A stretch of 64,000 nucleotides of DNA, from positions 236,365-300,364 of the forward strand of contig VFIW01000054.1 of the NCBI GenBank assembly GCA_006386115.1, in the 5' to 3' direction. Below the pieces are notes generated by a model. It did no database searches and had not been told where the DNA came from. It worked only from the letters and a program-made list of their open reading frames with translations. The stretch comes from Globisporangium splendens (lineage: Eukaryota; Oomycota; Peronosporomycetes; Pythiales; Pythiaceae). Position numbers and translations under genes: made by a program. Positions 45,229-58,025 of this stretch are shown one piece after another (positions within the stretch are counted from its first letter, which is position 1; every line of letters starts with the position of its first letter).

Positions 45229-45941
45229 CTGCGTTGCATCACAATCCAAGGAAGCTCGAGGGACTTGATAGAAGAGCAAGCAAGACAGCGCAGGACAGTC
45301 GCGACGTCATGCACATTTAGCACTACTACTCACACCATGAATATCACTAGAACACCGACGATAGACGCGTAGCTTTTCCAGCAGTGTGGGGTCTCCCATA
45401 TTGGCGCTGTGTGCACAGGCGCATTGAATCTCAAAAGTGAAGTGACCACCACTTCGAAGCAGCTCAACTTCAACGCAAACAGCGCGTAAAGTTGCACGAA
45501 GGTCGTGCGAGGAGTGCGGAGAGCAACCCAAGTCGAGCCTGCATTCTTCTCACATCCAAGGTCGCACGAAGGTGTTACGAAGGTGACACGAAGGTCGCGT
45601 GAGTGCTTGTTCTCTTTGCCTGTTTCTGTGTGCTTTTTTGCGAAACGGGCTGGATTGAAGGAAGAAAGCGAAGAAGGAGCGAGAAGCACGACCGAGCGAG
45701 AAGAACAAGCGCGCTGCGACTGCCCTTCCACAAGCAGCGAGAAGAAGAAGTCAGCGAGGCAGAGGCACCGACAGTGAGTGTGAGTGCGCAGACAGCGTGG
45801 TTGCAGTCGCGTTCTCCGCTGCCGCGCGTGTTTTTTTGTGTGTGTTTCTCTCGGGCGATTTTTGTTTGAAGGGTGCGACCGAAGCGCCTGAGTCTTGAAG
45901 AGCGTCTTTCGTTGCGGATTGGCTTTTGAAGATAAAGTGCG
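45229..45941. other. Intergenic / 5' region of the giant gene with degenerate AAGGT repeats
   Basis: Around 45496-45600 a short unit containing CACGAAGGT or TACGAAGGT recurs four or five times imperfectly. The stretch 45640-45940 is purine-rich on + and probably 5' UTR. No gene seen. Confidence 0.45.
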
Positions 45942-48900
45942 ATGGAGGCGGTGAAACCCAAGCGACGGAGCAGGAAGCAGCAGCTAAAGAAAAGCAGCCA
46001 AGCCGAAAGTGCGACGCTTAGCCCGTCGGTGGTAGATGGAGCAAGCGCAACGCAGGCAGAGCATGCGGTGGGTGCGGATGACCACGGCGCCAGCTCGTTG
46101 CGTACGGCCCGCAGTGGTAGTGGGGCAAGTACGGGAAGCGAGAACGCAGACGACGATGTGGAAGCCGAGCTGATGCAGGATCTGCTCGCCGCGATGGAGG
46201 AAGATATCGAACAGTTCGGCAGCGGGCGAGCGGAGCACTTTGTGGGTACGACTGCAACGGAATCGACAGATGGATCGGCTTCTAGGTCTGCGGTTGATCT
46301 GGTGGAGCAAGAGGATGAAACGAAAGATGAAGGCACTGTCACTGACGGTGAGATTGCGCAAAATGAAGATGATTTGTGGTCTCTGCTTGGTGCGGCTCCA
46401 ACATCGAGGGAATCGCCTTACGGTGCGGCGGCTTCACAATCTTCTTGCGAGCACCCTGACCAGGAGTTGGCGTCTGTTGATTTAGAGCAACAATCTGGGA
46501 CGATGTCTAATGAGTTTGACCGACTGCACGCTACCGAAGCCAATGTGCTGTCCACAGTTGAAAGGACTACAGAGACGAGTAACGAAGGAGATCAGATGGG
46601 CTCAAGAACCAGTTCGCAACAGGCGCCATCACCGATCTTCAATCCAGAAGGACTTCCCAGTGCACCAATGTTTGACGAACCGTTTGAACCGTATGCATCT
46701 CTTGCTGTGAGTGAGGGAAACGTGATGCAAGTAGGTGCATCAGCACCATCGGCTCCAAGCTTTAACGATTCTGATGACGAAAGCCCCTCTCCAGCGGCGT
46801 TTGAAGCTTTGCAACCCGATACTTTGGTTGATCAGCAAAATGGCAGCGAGTCATTCTCTGCGCAAACTAGGATCCCGACTTCTGAGATTGGTGGTCTCAT
46901 GGCTACGAGTGCGGCTTTTCCAGACTCTTCTCCATTCGGTCATCGAATAACGACTCCCTCAGCCCCTCCAGAGATCGATTTGAACGAGCCACAAGCAATC
47001 GACCAAGCAACTCACAATCCTTCTGAGCAACAACGGATAGTCCCAACAGCTCCAGCAGAGATCGGTACAATGGAATCTACAGCAGTCGAAACAGCTGATA
47101 CGGTTCCTTCGGCACCGTTGACGCCCTCTCTTTCTCCTACAGCAGCGAAAACGATTTCTCGAGTAGTGAGTTCACCTGCAGCTGGAACCGAGATGACCAA
47201 GCCGGTAGAACCAGATGACAAACCATCTCTTGGGACTGAAAACGCGAGTGTTGCCGTGCGAAATTCGTTTGCAAAAGCGCGAATGCAAGATGCACGTCGA
47301 ACTCTGTACCCGTCGGTACCGCAGAAGATAGAATCTGTCCGACCAAGTGGCTCTTCGTTTGCTCATGTGTCGGTAGATGGCAACGTTGTTGCTAATGCTT
47401 TCCAGACAGCAAAACAACAGCGAGTTCATATCAAGCTCGACCCCTTCGTCAATTTCGAGATGACCCTCATGCGCGCAGAAGCCTCTCAAAAACGACAAGA
47501 GATGAAAATGCAGCGGATTGAGACGAACAAGGGGGAGTTATACTCGCGATTAGAACGCTATCTTTATTCTGAATATTTATTACACACAGCAGCGTCGATG
47601 CTGGAAGCGTCGAAGAAGGAAATCGACACCCTTGTACAAAAAGGTAAGTCTCACTTGTTCGGCCGAGGGACGTGCTTGTTGGCAAAGTCTTACATTTGTT
47701 TTGCTGGTGTTTTGTAGTATGGACGCTTGAAATGAAGAAACTCTCGAGCTCGCAGCGATGTGGAGATCATGTGGAAATCGATCAACAACTAGAATTCCAG
47801 ACGGCGAAGTTCGAGCCTCAGCAACTTCAGAAATTGAAAGCTCATCTTGATAAACTGCGGCAGCTGCGGACAGTTGAATCGTCGCTGCATACGTTCGATC
47901 GTGCCATTGGCTACTTTCACGTAGAGCAGTACCTGAACGGCTTACTTCACGAGTCCAGCTTGGTTGCCTTTTTGAACAAAATGAGCTCATCATGCACAAG
48001 CAGCGAGAATGTGCAGCCTTCGGTGGTGGGGAATCTGGATCTTGTACCGGAAGGGATTAACTTTTTCGAGACGCTTCCTGCCGGATCTTCGCTCGCAGCC
48101 ACGGTTGATCACCTGAAATACTGCGTTGATGTGCTGATCCATTTCGAGAAGAAAGTAACCGTGGACGAGAAAGGATCGTTTGGCCGAGTTCCGCATTCGT
48201 TCTATCGTGGCGAATTGGTTTGGCACAACCCAGGTTCGAAGATGAACCACGGGGGTAGTGGTGCGATGGTGCGCAAAGTAAAATGTTACGCATGTGGCTG
48301 TTTGAACGCGCCGATGGAAACAAACCAGTTTTGCAAGCTGTGCGAGAGCTGCGACGTGGTGTTGTATTTGCCGCCATCGTCAGTGTCGACAAATTCGAAC
48401 GAATGGTATTCAAGTGTCTTGCGCTTCCGACAGTCTCTTCAGAAGTGGATTTCCTCGTGCTTACAGAGTTTACTGCGAACCAAGCTGCTGAGCAACATGC
48501 CGTACTTGCTGATGCACATCATGTATTTACCACGAATCGGAACCGAGGAACGCTCATGGCTATTGCGCTTTTTGCAGTTTCCACGTGCGGTGGTGTCTAC
48601 AAACGGATCAATGAGACACGAGTGGAGTGAAGAGCTTGTGGACCATTATTTGGCAATGATCCACCTGGTTTTTCATCCAGAGAAATTGAGGAGAATGTCA
48701 GTTCTAGTGTCGTCGGGGCCACCAGTCAGCTCCTCGACTCCTTCGGCTGCGAATGGCGCGAATGAAAATACTGTCACTGTCTCGCCTGAATGGGTTCTGC
48801 TGGAAAACCCGGAAGTGCTAGACCGATGCTTTCTCTCCGATGACGATTTCGTTGCAGTGCTGAACCAGTTTCCGAACTCTTTCGCCTTCGAGCAGATCTT

Positions 48901-51900
48901 TCGGTGCACATTGGACACGAAGAAAAGCTTCAGTCGTGCGTTGACGCTTGTACTGGAGCTCACACAAAGTTTGTGTGCGTTCCAAGAGTTTGAGAAGTTC
49001 CCGCTGCGCGTCGCCCAGCTCATTGGTGAGCTGCTTGTGAATGCATCTCAAGTGCCGGCATCTGCTTCGTCATCATCGGGGGAGGCGATCTACTATCCAA
49101 CTTTGTTCGACCAGCTGTTCGTGACAGCACTGCACGGCTTACTGGTAACGGATTGCAATCGTGTCGCCTGGAAAAGCCTGAGTGGCTTTCCCTTCGGCTC
49201 GCTATCTGATCTTGCCAAGTGGGATGTGTTGGCGTTGTTGCTGTTTAATATCCATCGTGTACCACCGGAGGCCAAAAATACGACGGGCTGGATGACGTTT
49301 GTGAGGCGAGCAGTTAGCGGAACCGGTGACAATGACGAAGTTCGAAAAGATGCGAGAGAAACCTTGTACGACTTGATTGCTTCGGACACGGAGAATGCGG
49401 TTTACTTGCTCAATGCGGTTGCAAAACTGGCTGCGTCATGCAATGGATCTACCAAGTCGAGTGGTACTGGAGGAGACGCTGATGGCACTGATGACAACGA
49501 TCTGGTCGCTGTGGCTGTTCACGAGCTGTTTCTTGCTGGCTACACGGTTCCATCATGTCAAAAAGCACTTGGCGAGAATGGCGAGCGCGCTGCTGTTCCG
49601 ATTAGCACGATCTGTCTGCGCCATCCGTGGATTATCTCTCTGTTGATCAGTCTACTATTCAAGTATCACGAGTGTGCTGCTACGTGGATTCACGTATTTG
49701 AGACGTTTCCAGTCAACCGGTGGGTACCGGCCCGTTCAGATCTGTCGAGCATCCAAGAATGGCTGATGTTGGAGAATACGTCGGCTCCTCGCTGCGCACT
49801 AGCACGGTTTTTGCTGGACCATATCAACTGGGAGTACGATTTGAAAGAAGAAACGTTGTTTACCAGTCCATACCTCCACCGACGAGTTGCGTTGGTCGTG
49901 GCGGAAGCATTCGTGCTCTATAAAACGAGGCGAGAGCATGCGCACGATGCTGCATCTGCAATCGTCGTCTCTGGAAGTGGAGCGCCGCAAAAGCTGGAGG
50001 TTGCTGCTATCACAAAGTCTATTCGACGAGCCCTTTGGCTGGAAGACACATTTGATTTTCCTCAGTGGTGCTGGAAATTGATTCTGAAGCTCAAGTTTTA
50101 TTCCCCGAATACCCATGAGCCGTTTATCGAGTTGATCGATTTGGCGCGGGACCGCTCCCGAGAAGCTCTCACATTGCGTCGATGGTTTGCAAATGCATCC
50201 AAACCTGTAAATTCAAGTTGCAAGAAGGTTCCTTTCTACGTCTCTCTGGAAAACGAACTCGCGTGTATGGTTGGGCAATATGCAAAGAAACCTCTGCAAC
50301 GGGAGCTCTCGGCTGCGTACTCAATGGATGGGGGAAATTCTGGAGCTCCGATCCAAGAAAGGTCAGCTGATCAACACGAGGTTGGAAAGGCAAGTATCAA
50401 TTCGGCTCTTGCTGCTACAGTTGCTCTGCGCACGGAACCGATTGTCGCGTATTTGATTTGCCAAATTACGACATTCGTGTTCACTGATCGCATCGATCGG
50501 TGGGAACCTGTACTGATTTTGCTCAAGGAGAATCTGTTCACTGCTACCATCCGAGTGCTCGAGAATGTCTTCCCTGTTCTATCGAAATTCGACAGGATAA
50601 AACGAGGCGGTGAAATTCAATCATCACATGGTATAATGGAAGGCGAAAGTGAAGGTGTTGACGAGACCGCCGATGCCGAACCCTCCGTGCAGCCTCTTGA
50701 CATCGATCATGAGATGGATATGTGCATGGCAGCGATTCAAACCCTCTCAACCAGTGAGATGATGAACCTGATTAGTGCACTGGCTGAGAATTCGTACATC
50801 AATACCGAAGAGCGCAATCGACTCGAAGAAGTGCTTCAAAAAGGTTATATTGGGGGATGGGAAGGTGCAGCGAAAGCGAAAGTTGTTAGCGAGATTCTTT
50901 TCATTCGAGAGTGCAGCCGGTATCTTCATCCAGTTTTGCTTCCTGCGTTGATCAACGAGTGCTTTCCCCAGTCGAGCCCTGTTGCGCTAACCACATCAGC
51001 GATATTTCATGGTGCGCTTTCTTGGCTCTCATCAACTTTCCGGGGTGGAGGAAGTCCGTTGGGATCTCTGCCACCGTCGTCAGCGGCACTTTCTGTGCGG
51101 AGGTCGTCTCTAATCGCGAACGGGTCATCGGCTACGGCTGCTTCTGCGTCGTCTCTGAACATGCTGAAGTCAAGCACGGAATATACTGCGTCTACCAGAG
51201 CGCTGTGCAGCTTGATTGAGCGGGAGTTCGAGTACTCGTCAGAGACCGAGGTGTTTAAGGATGCGATGCTCTTTTGGATGAAAGTACTGGTTCAAGTTCC
51301 GTTTTGGTTCGAAAACCACGAGTTTCGGCATTTGCTGGACGTACTGACGCGGAGTAGCATGGCCAATCACTATGTCTGCCACAGCGACGGGAAGCAGCAG
51401 AACGCAACAAGGACGCTTCTTTATGACCTAGTTGGAGTCCTGGAAAACGCGTTTAGGAAGTGGTGCCATGAACTGAAAGAGAGAAAAGAAGAGCCAAGCT
51501 CTGGAGGCAACGGCCGTAGCCAGCTGGTGAGTTTCCTTCCAGCTGCAGATGCGTCGACTTTGTCTTCGATTTTTGGGGCAACATTCGATGCAGCGCAATA
51601 TGTCGGCGGGTGCTCGACTCTTGCGCTATGGGTGCTCTTGATCGAAACGCGACAAGAACTTCCTTTGTTTTTGACTATGGGCAACCTAATGCTCAAGTAC
51701 GAGCCGAAGACGATGAAGAAAATTGAAAAGTGGAAGAAAGAGAAGGGGAAACTTGCATCTGAGCTTGCTCTTTTTGGTCTCAACACGTCACCAGTTGATA
51801 GCAGAAGCTTCTACTTTGGGCATTCCAGCTTTGATTCGCTCTCTCAGTACAAGATTTATCGCTGGTGTGAATATTGCCTCGAGCTGCCGGAGCACGAAGA

Positions 51901-54900
51901 AATCCAAATCGTGTACTGGCAAATATTCTTTGCGTTGTACTTTGCGTGCGCTGGTGGAAATCGTATTTTTGGCCACTGCTTCCTTGAGCGAGATGGAAGT
52001 CACAAATCGAAACGCGTTCATCTGCGGAAGAATCTTCAGGTGAAACTGCGCAAGATGACGAACTATTGCTCGACGCAAGCGCAAGTTGTCTTGACAACAA
52101 CAAGCGGTGGCGGCCAAACTGCTTCGTCCGAATTAAAGGAGAAGAGATATGCGCACTTTGTTTTGCTGTCTCAGATTTATACTGCAATGGATGCGTGGCT
52201 GGAAGACAAAGACCCAAACGGATGGATTAAAGAAGACGAATTTGTGACTCTTCCTCGCCACTATGAGGTAAAACGGCTGCAAGAAGTGCTGCAATTGAGT
52301 GATGTGTTGCTCACGTACGTCCATGACGATGACGCGTTTGAATGGTCCGATCTCCCGCTATGGACGCACATGTGCGGATTTGAGTTCACATTCCGAAAGC
52401 ACCGATCCAGCCACAGAGCTGATTCGAGCAACGAAATTGACAATTTGGATGCAGCTGTAGCTCTCCGAAAGAGAAGTGATCTTCATGACGAAGAAGAGTT
52501 TGCATTTGTTGAAGACGCCTCGGAATTGCAGCGACGGCATAGTAGCTTTGGCAGCAGTTGTGGTGATTTTGGGCGAAATATTCGTCCGTTGCCGCTGTCT
52601 CTGGAACATTGTGGACCAGCAGCACTCACAATGCTCCCCACGGTATCGCTGGCAATCACTGAAGAGACGTGCGTCGTTACCCCATCGATCCAGCTGAATA
52701 AACATGGGTTGAAGAATGTTGCGCTGAAATTTTCAGAAAATCTGTCGGTGCTGGTCGCACTGGATGCAGAGCTGCTGGACCATGTTGCTCAACTGTATTC
52801 TAGTAAAACTCGGACAGTGACGCAAAGCATCCCATGCACCGAAGGCAGCAATTGCAGAAGTCCAGCTTCATTTCGCTTCGAGTTTAGAGAGTGGACGATC
52901 GATAACGCGCTTTCGGATGCTGCTCAAACCATTTTGATGCAAAGTGAGCGCTGTGATATGAAGTCAATGTTGACAAACGTGGCGTTTGTAATGGTGGATC
53001 ATCACCAGACAGGTGATGCGTCTTCTCAATCCCAGAATGCTGTTGACCAGTTTTTGAAGTTGGATGGTGATGGCTTTATGCTGATCATGCAGATTTTATT
53101 GATCGATCAAATCGTTCGGACTCTTGACATTGAGCTTCAGAAAGTGCGACGAGAGGAAGCTGCTGCGTCTGCTGAGAGCACAGTTGATGACAACACCCAG
53201 CCAGACGATTCGACACAAACGCAAGAAAAGCAAATTGCCAAGCGTGACTGGGAAAAGGTTTCGGACCGCCTTCATGAGAAGGGTCTCGAGTGGTTTCGAC
53301 TCCTGACCGAGCTGGATACAAAATTGTCTCGAATGGTTCCACCATTGCGTGAGGTGCTCTGGCGCTCGATTAAGCAGCTTGGCGCCAGTTTTGTGTGTGT
53401 TGATGAGCGTGAAACATATACGTTGTTGCAGCTGATGCTCGAAGATCCGTCAAGAATCAATCTGCTCAGTGATTGTTTCTATCCTGCCGGAGCTCCGACT
53501 CGATTTGTCGAGATGTTTTCGAAGCTGATGAGTGCTAGTGGGTCATCCAAGTTGTCTGCTGAAGAGAAGCTGGTGTTGCTCCGGAGGTTCGATTTCCACG
53601 AGTGGTTGCAGCCAAAGAAGAGCACCAAGGCACCAATTCCATCCAAGTTTGACCGGGAAACAATACTCTGCATTATCTTGGCCGATATTAGCTCGCAATT
53701 CCCTGCAGATCGAAGTTTGATCACAGGGGCTGGCGGCGAGCAAGTGTCGGTGACAACAAACGACAGAGCCCACTTGGACGAAGTGTTGAGGGTCTACGCT
53801 GATGTGCTCCGCCTGATGTGCTCACTGTATTTGGAAGATCACGTCGAAAAAGTCCTCCATGCGCTGGTCGGAGTTCATGACGATTACCGATTCCATAGCA
53901 GCCACACGAATATACCGGACTCGTCTTCTGATAACGGCGGCGGGCCAAGTCTGTCGTCTTTACCACGACCAGTAGATGCAAAGATCTGGGAAGCGATGGT
54001 TTTGATTCCTGTTGATGTGTGGCAACGACTTCCTTACACGCAGATCGAGTCATGTGTGACGTTCTTCAGCCACCACATGACGACTCTTCGTTGGCAAACT
54101 GCACTATCGAGCGGATCGGCAGATACTAGTTCTCAGTATCCGATTGTGTATTGGCAGCGGCTTGGGGTGATGAAGAATTTCCTTGACCTCTTCACAATCT
54201 TTTGCCGAGTGGCTCCAGAAAAGCAACAATGGCAACTCATCACGTCTTTCTTCGAGCCGCTGCTTTCGACCCTGTACCAGCAGGCGAGCACTACAGAGAG
54301 CTCGAGCATCAGCAGCCCGTGGTCAGATCAAGATAGCTTATCAACTGGGACGACGGTCTGCTCTTGCTTTGTTGCGGCATGCTCGGAATACTTGCGACAA
54401 AAGCGGCCGAAGACGATTGAGAACAGTGCGAATGCGACGCAGAATGAAGACGCGAGCAGCAGTGAAAACGTCAAGTTGACCCAGATTTGGACGTTTTATT
54501 TGAATGTGCTGGTGGTGCACGCTCCCGTGCACATATGCAAGCATCTTCATCAGTTTTTGACCCGAATTGCGTGGGAGCATTGGTGCTTGACGCTAGAAAT
54601 TGTTCAACAAATGCGCGAGCTTGTCCAGACCGAGAAACAACAGTTATCGTCACCTTCGTCCGAGTCTTCGTCCTACCCGTTTGTGTCCTGGATGGTGCGT
54701 GATATTTTGTGCCGAATGACATGGAGCTCAACGGAGGAGTGGCTTGGAAGACAAAGTGAAACGATCTGCTCGCTCTTCCTGCTCGAGTTTGCGAAGCTAT
54801 GTGTGGAGCTTGTGCTGGATTTCCCTCACTTCAACCCTCCACGAGCGAATGTGCAAAGGAACCGTGTGGCGACATCCTCAAACAATGTCCTACCCCCGTA

Positions 54901-56632
54901 CTTTGTGAACTTCGTCAAGCAGCAGCCAAGTTTCTGGGCAAAGTGGAAAATCACGTCATCTGACTTGGATTCGCTGCTTCGTTTCACGTTAGAAGCGTTG
55001 AAAGAGCCACTCAGTTCGCAGGCAACGAATTATCGCGAAATGAGTACAACGCCAGCAATATTCCCCGCCACCCCGACAGCAGCGTTGATGCAGGATGCGT
55101 TCACGCGCTTGCAGCTGGTGCTGCGTTTACTTGGACAGGTCACCACTCTTCATCACTCGGCTTTGAGCAAGAAGGATTCGTTTGGACGAGCCGACAAGTT
55201 CATTCGGATGATCTATGCAGTCTTTGAAAGCAACGAAATGGGTGGTGGCAGCTTTGATAATTATTCCAGCACAAGCAGTCAGTCTGCGTGGCTTGTCGTG
55301 CTCTACAGCGCAAGTTGCACTGTGTTGTACGAGAAGCTGGACGAACTTGTGCAGTTGTATCGAACCGATGGTCGTGATGCAAAGAAGCAGCAGGAAGTAC
55401 AAGAGGAAGTCGTGTCGGAGGACGTGTTAACGAACACTCTGATCGGTGTGCTGAGGTTTTGCAATTTGCGTTTGGTTGAGAGCTTTTTCAAGGGCGAGCA
55501 GAATGGGTACACTGCCAAGAAGGGTTCATCTTCTCCTTCGTCTTCGTCCTCGGTGTCCCTGAGCTGGGCCAAGTGTGGCAACGTGATCTTTGTGGAGATC
55601 GATAGTCTGGTGCGGGATTTTGCGTCATCGCAGAAATCTGCCTTGGAGCGTAAAGCGAACGGAAAGAGTCTGGTTGAGAGGAGCGACGACGAAGATAGTC
55701 CCGGTTCCGCGGAAGGCAGTTCTCGCAACTCGCTTTTCCCGACTGAGGCGATCGGCAACCGCTTGGGACGCTTGCTGTGGAGTTTTCTGGCGTTCCGTGG
55801 TGGTGAACTATGCTGTTTGTCTGGTTGCGGTCGTGCGATTGCGTCTGTTCATGTGATGAGCCAGGTGTCGGAAAAAAGTATTGAAAAATGGATCATCGAG
55901 GACCGACGGGGTTCGTGGGAAGATCTTGTGATGCGCCTCAAGGTCCCAGAGCTGAGCGAAGAAGAGTTTGAAGGTGCGTGCCTGGAGCTGGGCAATCTGA
56001 TGACGTTGCAGGTGCTTTTCATGCAGCAATTGCGCAAGGCACCAGCACTGACAGAGTCGTTCAGCATGGGTATGCTTTCAAAACTGTTGGCATGGATGGA
56101 GAAGATGCAGATCACGCGCAAGAACTCGATGACGGAGATGAAAATCCTATTCTTCGCGGCCGAAGTGACCAATTTCGTGTGTAAATCCCTTGCAGACGTG
56201 CTGCCGTCACCGCTGAAGAAGCAAATGCTGCGGCAAGTGTGCAACATTTTGCTCAAATTCGGGAATGCGCGCAAGCAGCACGGGATCATGAAGGCAATTG
56301 GCATGGGCGGATCGCTGAAGTATAACGTCGAGTTCCATGTGTCCTGCCTGACGATTGGTGTCTTTCTGCGTCTGCAAACTCGCAACAGCGTGCCGCTGCG
56401 CGTGGACGATCGCATCCCGTTGAAGATGACGCGGACATCAGAAAAGCACGTGAAAAGTTTAGAGGATTTGCTGAAAACCAAGGACTGCTTCCAGATCGGT
56501 AAGCGCATGGACTGGATGCTCGAGTTTGTGAAGAATCCGAACCGGAGCCTGGCGGATCAGGACGAGTTCTTTGTGAGTCTCTTTTCACGCATGTATCCAT
56601 CACACCCCTGGCTTTTGGCTAAATGCACGTAG
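45942..56632 (+). CDS. Giant helical protein, candidate EPG5 (autophagosome-lysosome tether)
   Basis: Exons 45942..47643 and 47718..56632 with one 74-bp intron (GTAAGT..TGTAG), 3,538 aa. The first 440 residues are acidic, Ser/Thr/Pro-rich and disordered. After a coiled-coil stretch around the splice junction, a C-x2-C...C-x2-C cluster lies near residues 757-775 (CYACGC, CKLCESC). The rest is almost wholly alpha-helical with Ser-rich loops. I suggest EPG5 because of the start EAVKPKRRSR, the overall plan (disordered basic/acidic head, then one enormous helical body) and segments such as EHEEIQIVYWQIFFALYF. Human EPG5 (about 2,580 aa) is a Rab7 effector tethering autophagosomes to late endosomes. 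No catalytic motif is visible. The assignment rests on remembered similarity; another giant scaffold is possible. The 8.9-kb unbroken second exon itself is certain. Confidence 0.6.
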
Positions 56633-57271
56633 TCAAATGCAGTCATCGCTGTGCTCGAATTGAATTTAAAAGTAATTAAGTCAGAAAGTATAAAACTTGA
56701 AGTCAAAAGTACCATTCGTCAGCCAGTCTCAACTTCGCCCTTTTGATTTCTGCAATACTGATTCTCCAACCACGCTCCATTGTGACCACCACTAGTTTTA
56801 AAGTAATTGGTATCTCCTGCGACTGGCTGCAGTGTGTCCAGCACCACTTTAAACGTAATTGTAACTCAAGAATCATGTTGCACAGTTTAACTAATACACC
56901 AATTATTTCCTGGATCGTTATTTTGGTTTCATTTACAATTTATACGATTAGTTTAGGAACCATTGGTTTGGTCTGAGCAACTGTGAATAAAATCCAGAGA
57001 ATTCCGTGGCCTCTATTTCGCGGTTTTGTGTCAAGTGGCAGTTCTTCTGTGAGAGCTGGGACGCTCAGGAAATCCTTTCGTTGCTTTCCCGTATATTGTC
57101 AACTTGCGAAATGAAATGCTGCGCTGCACTGCCAGCAGCATCCGAGCCTCTCGTCGACACGATGGACACTCGCGGGAGCTTCTCGCTCTTTGACACCGAC
57201 TGTCGGCGTCAGATTCTGCAGAGAGAGAGAGAGAGAAGGTAATTCTATTGAACTTACGATCTTCATTCATT
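56633..57271. other. Intergenic, AT-rich, with a GA microsatellite
   Basis: AT-rich DNA after the giant gene. A (GA)n run lies near 57222-57236. No gene seen. Confidence 0.5.
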
Positions 57272-57718
57272 TTAACAATCTCTGAGTCTCATTAACACTG
57301 CTGACAGTGAGGTGTTTCTAAGCTTTGACGGTGCGGCATCGATATCATTGTCGAGTAGAGCTGCGACTTGGGACAGAAGGACTTGATCATTTCCCCGCGA
57401 TTCGTCGGTGAGTATCTTCGCACTCTTGGAGTTCATTGCCATGTTGGCGAGAAGATCGGCCATTTTGTTTTGTTCTCGTTTTGTGTGATTCCAGGAGGTC
57501 CACGCAAAGTTGGCGATGATTTGATTTACCTGAACTGCTAGAGGCTGCAACTTGGTCTGACGTATTGAGGCGAACCCGTTCTGGGCTGCGATAATCATTT
57601 GGTTATCTCCGAAGACTTCCATTTTGACTTCATAGTGCTGAAGGTAGTGTGCGCTGTATGCCAGGCCGTCTTTCAGTGCGCTGTATTCGCACCAATTGTT
57701 CGTGACTTCTGGTCCCAT
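57272..57718 (-). pseudogene. RNase H-fold fragment (RNase HI / RVT_3 type), truncated
   Basis: A 148-codon frame with the middle and end of a retroelement/plant-type RNase H domain: [14 protein letters not shown] with the catalytic Glu, EVFGDNQMII with the second acidic residue, and the terminal REQNKMADLLANMAM with the last Asp. The first strand (the D-G-G-S.G.PG start) is absent and nothing in frame upstream supplies it, so I read it as a relic. It sits in the 5' flank of the glycosyltransferase at 58026, in opposite orientation. It is a different RNase H subtype from the Ty3/gypsy RNase H at the right edge. Confidence 0.72.
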
Positions 57719-58025
57719 GTACGAGACGTCGGATTCCGTTTACCGCATTTGCCTCACAAAAATCTACAGTAGATGCATGCACCCAATGTGTGGCGCCAGA
57801 TCATTTTCCTCGTGTGATCACAGGACCACTCTCTGTTTTGTTTGTTTGTTTTTTTCTGTGTGCAAGTCATCTTTGGATTCATGCTGGAAGGGACAGCGAA
57901 CGCCACACACCACCTTCGTTCGTCCCTCTCATTCACGAAACTTCTTCCCTCTCCACAAGAGGCCATTTGCGGAAACGACGCGAGAGAGAGAGAGAGAGAG
58001 ACGCACGCAGTCACTCCAAATTGAA

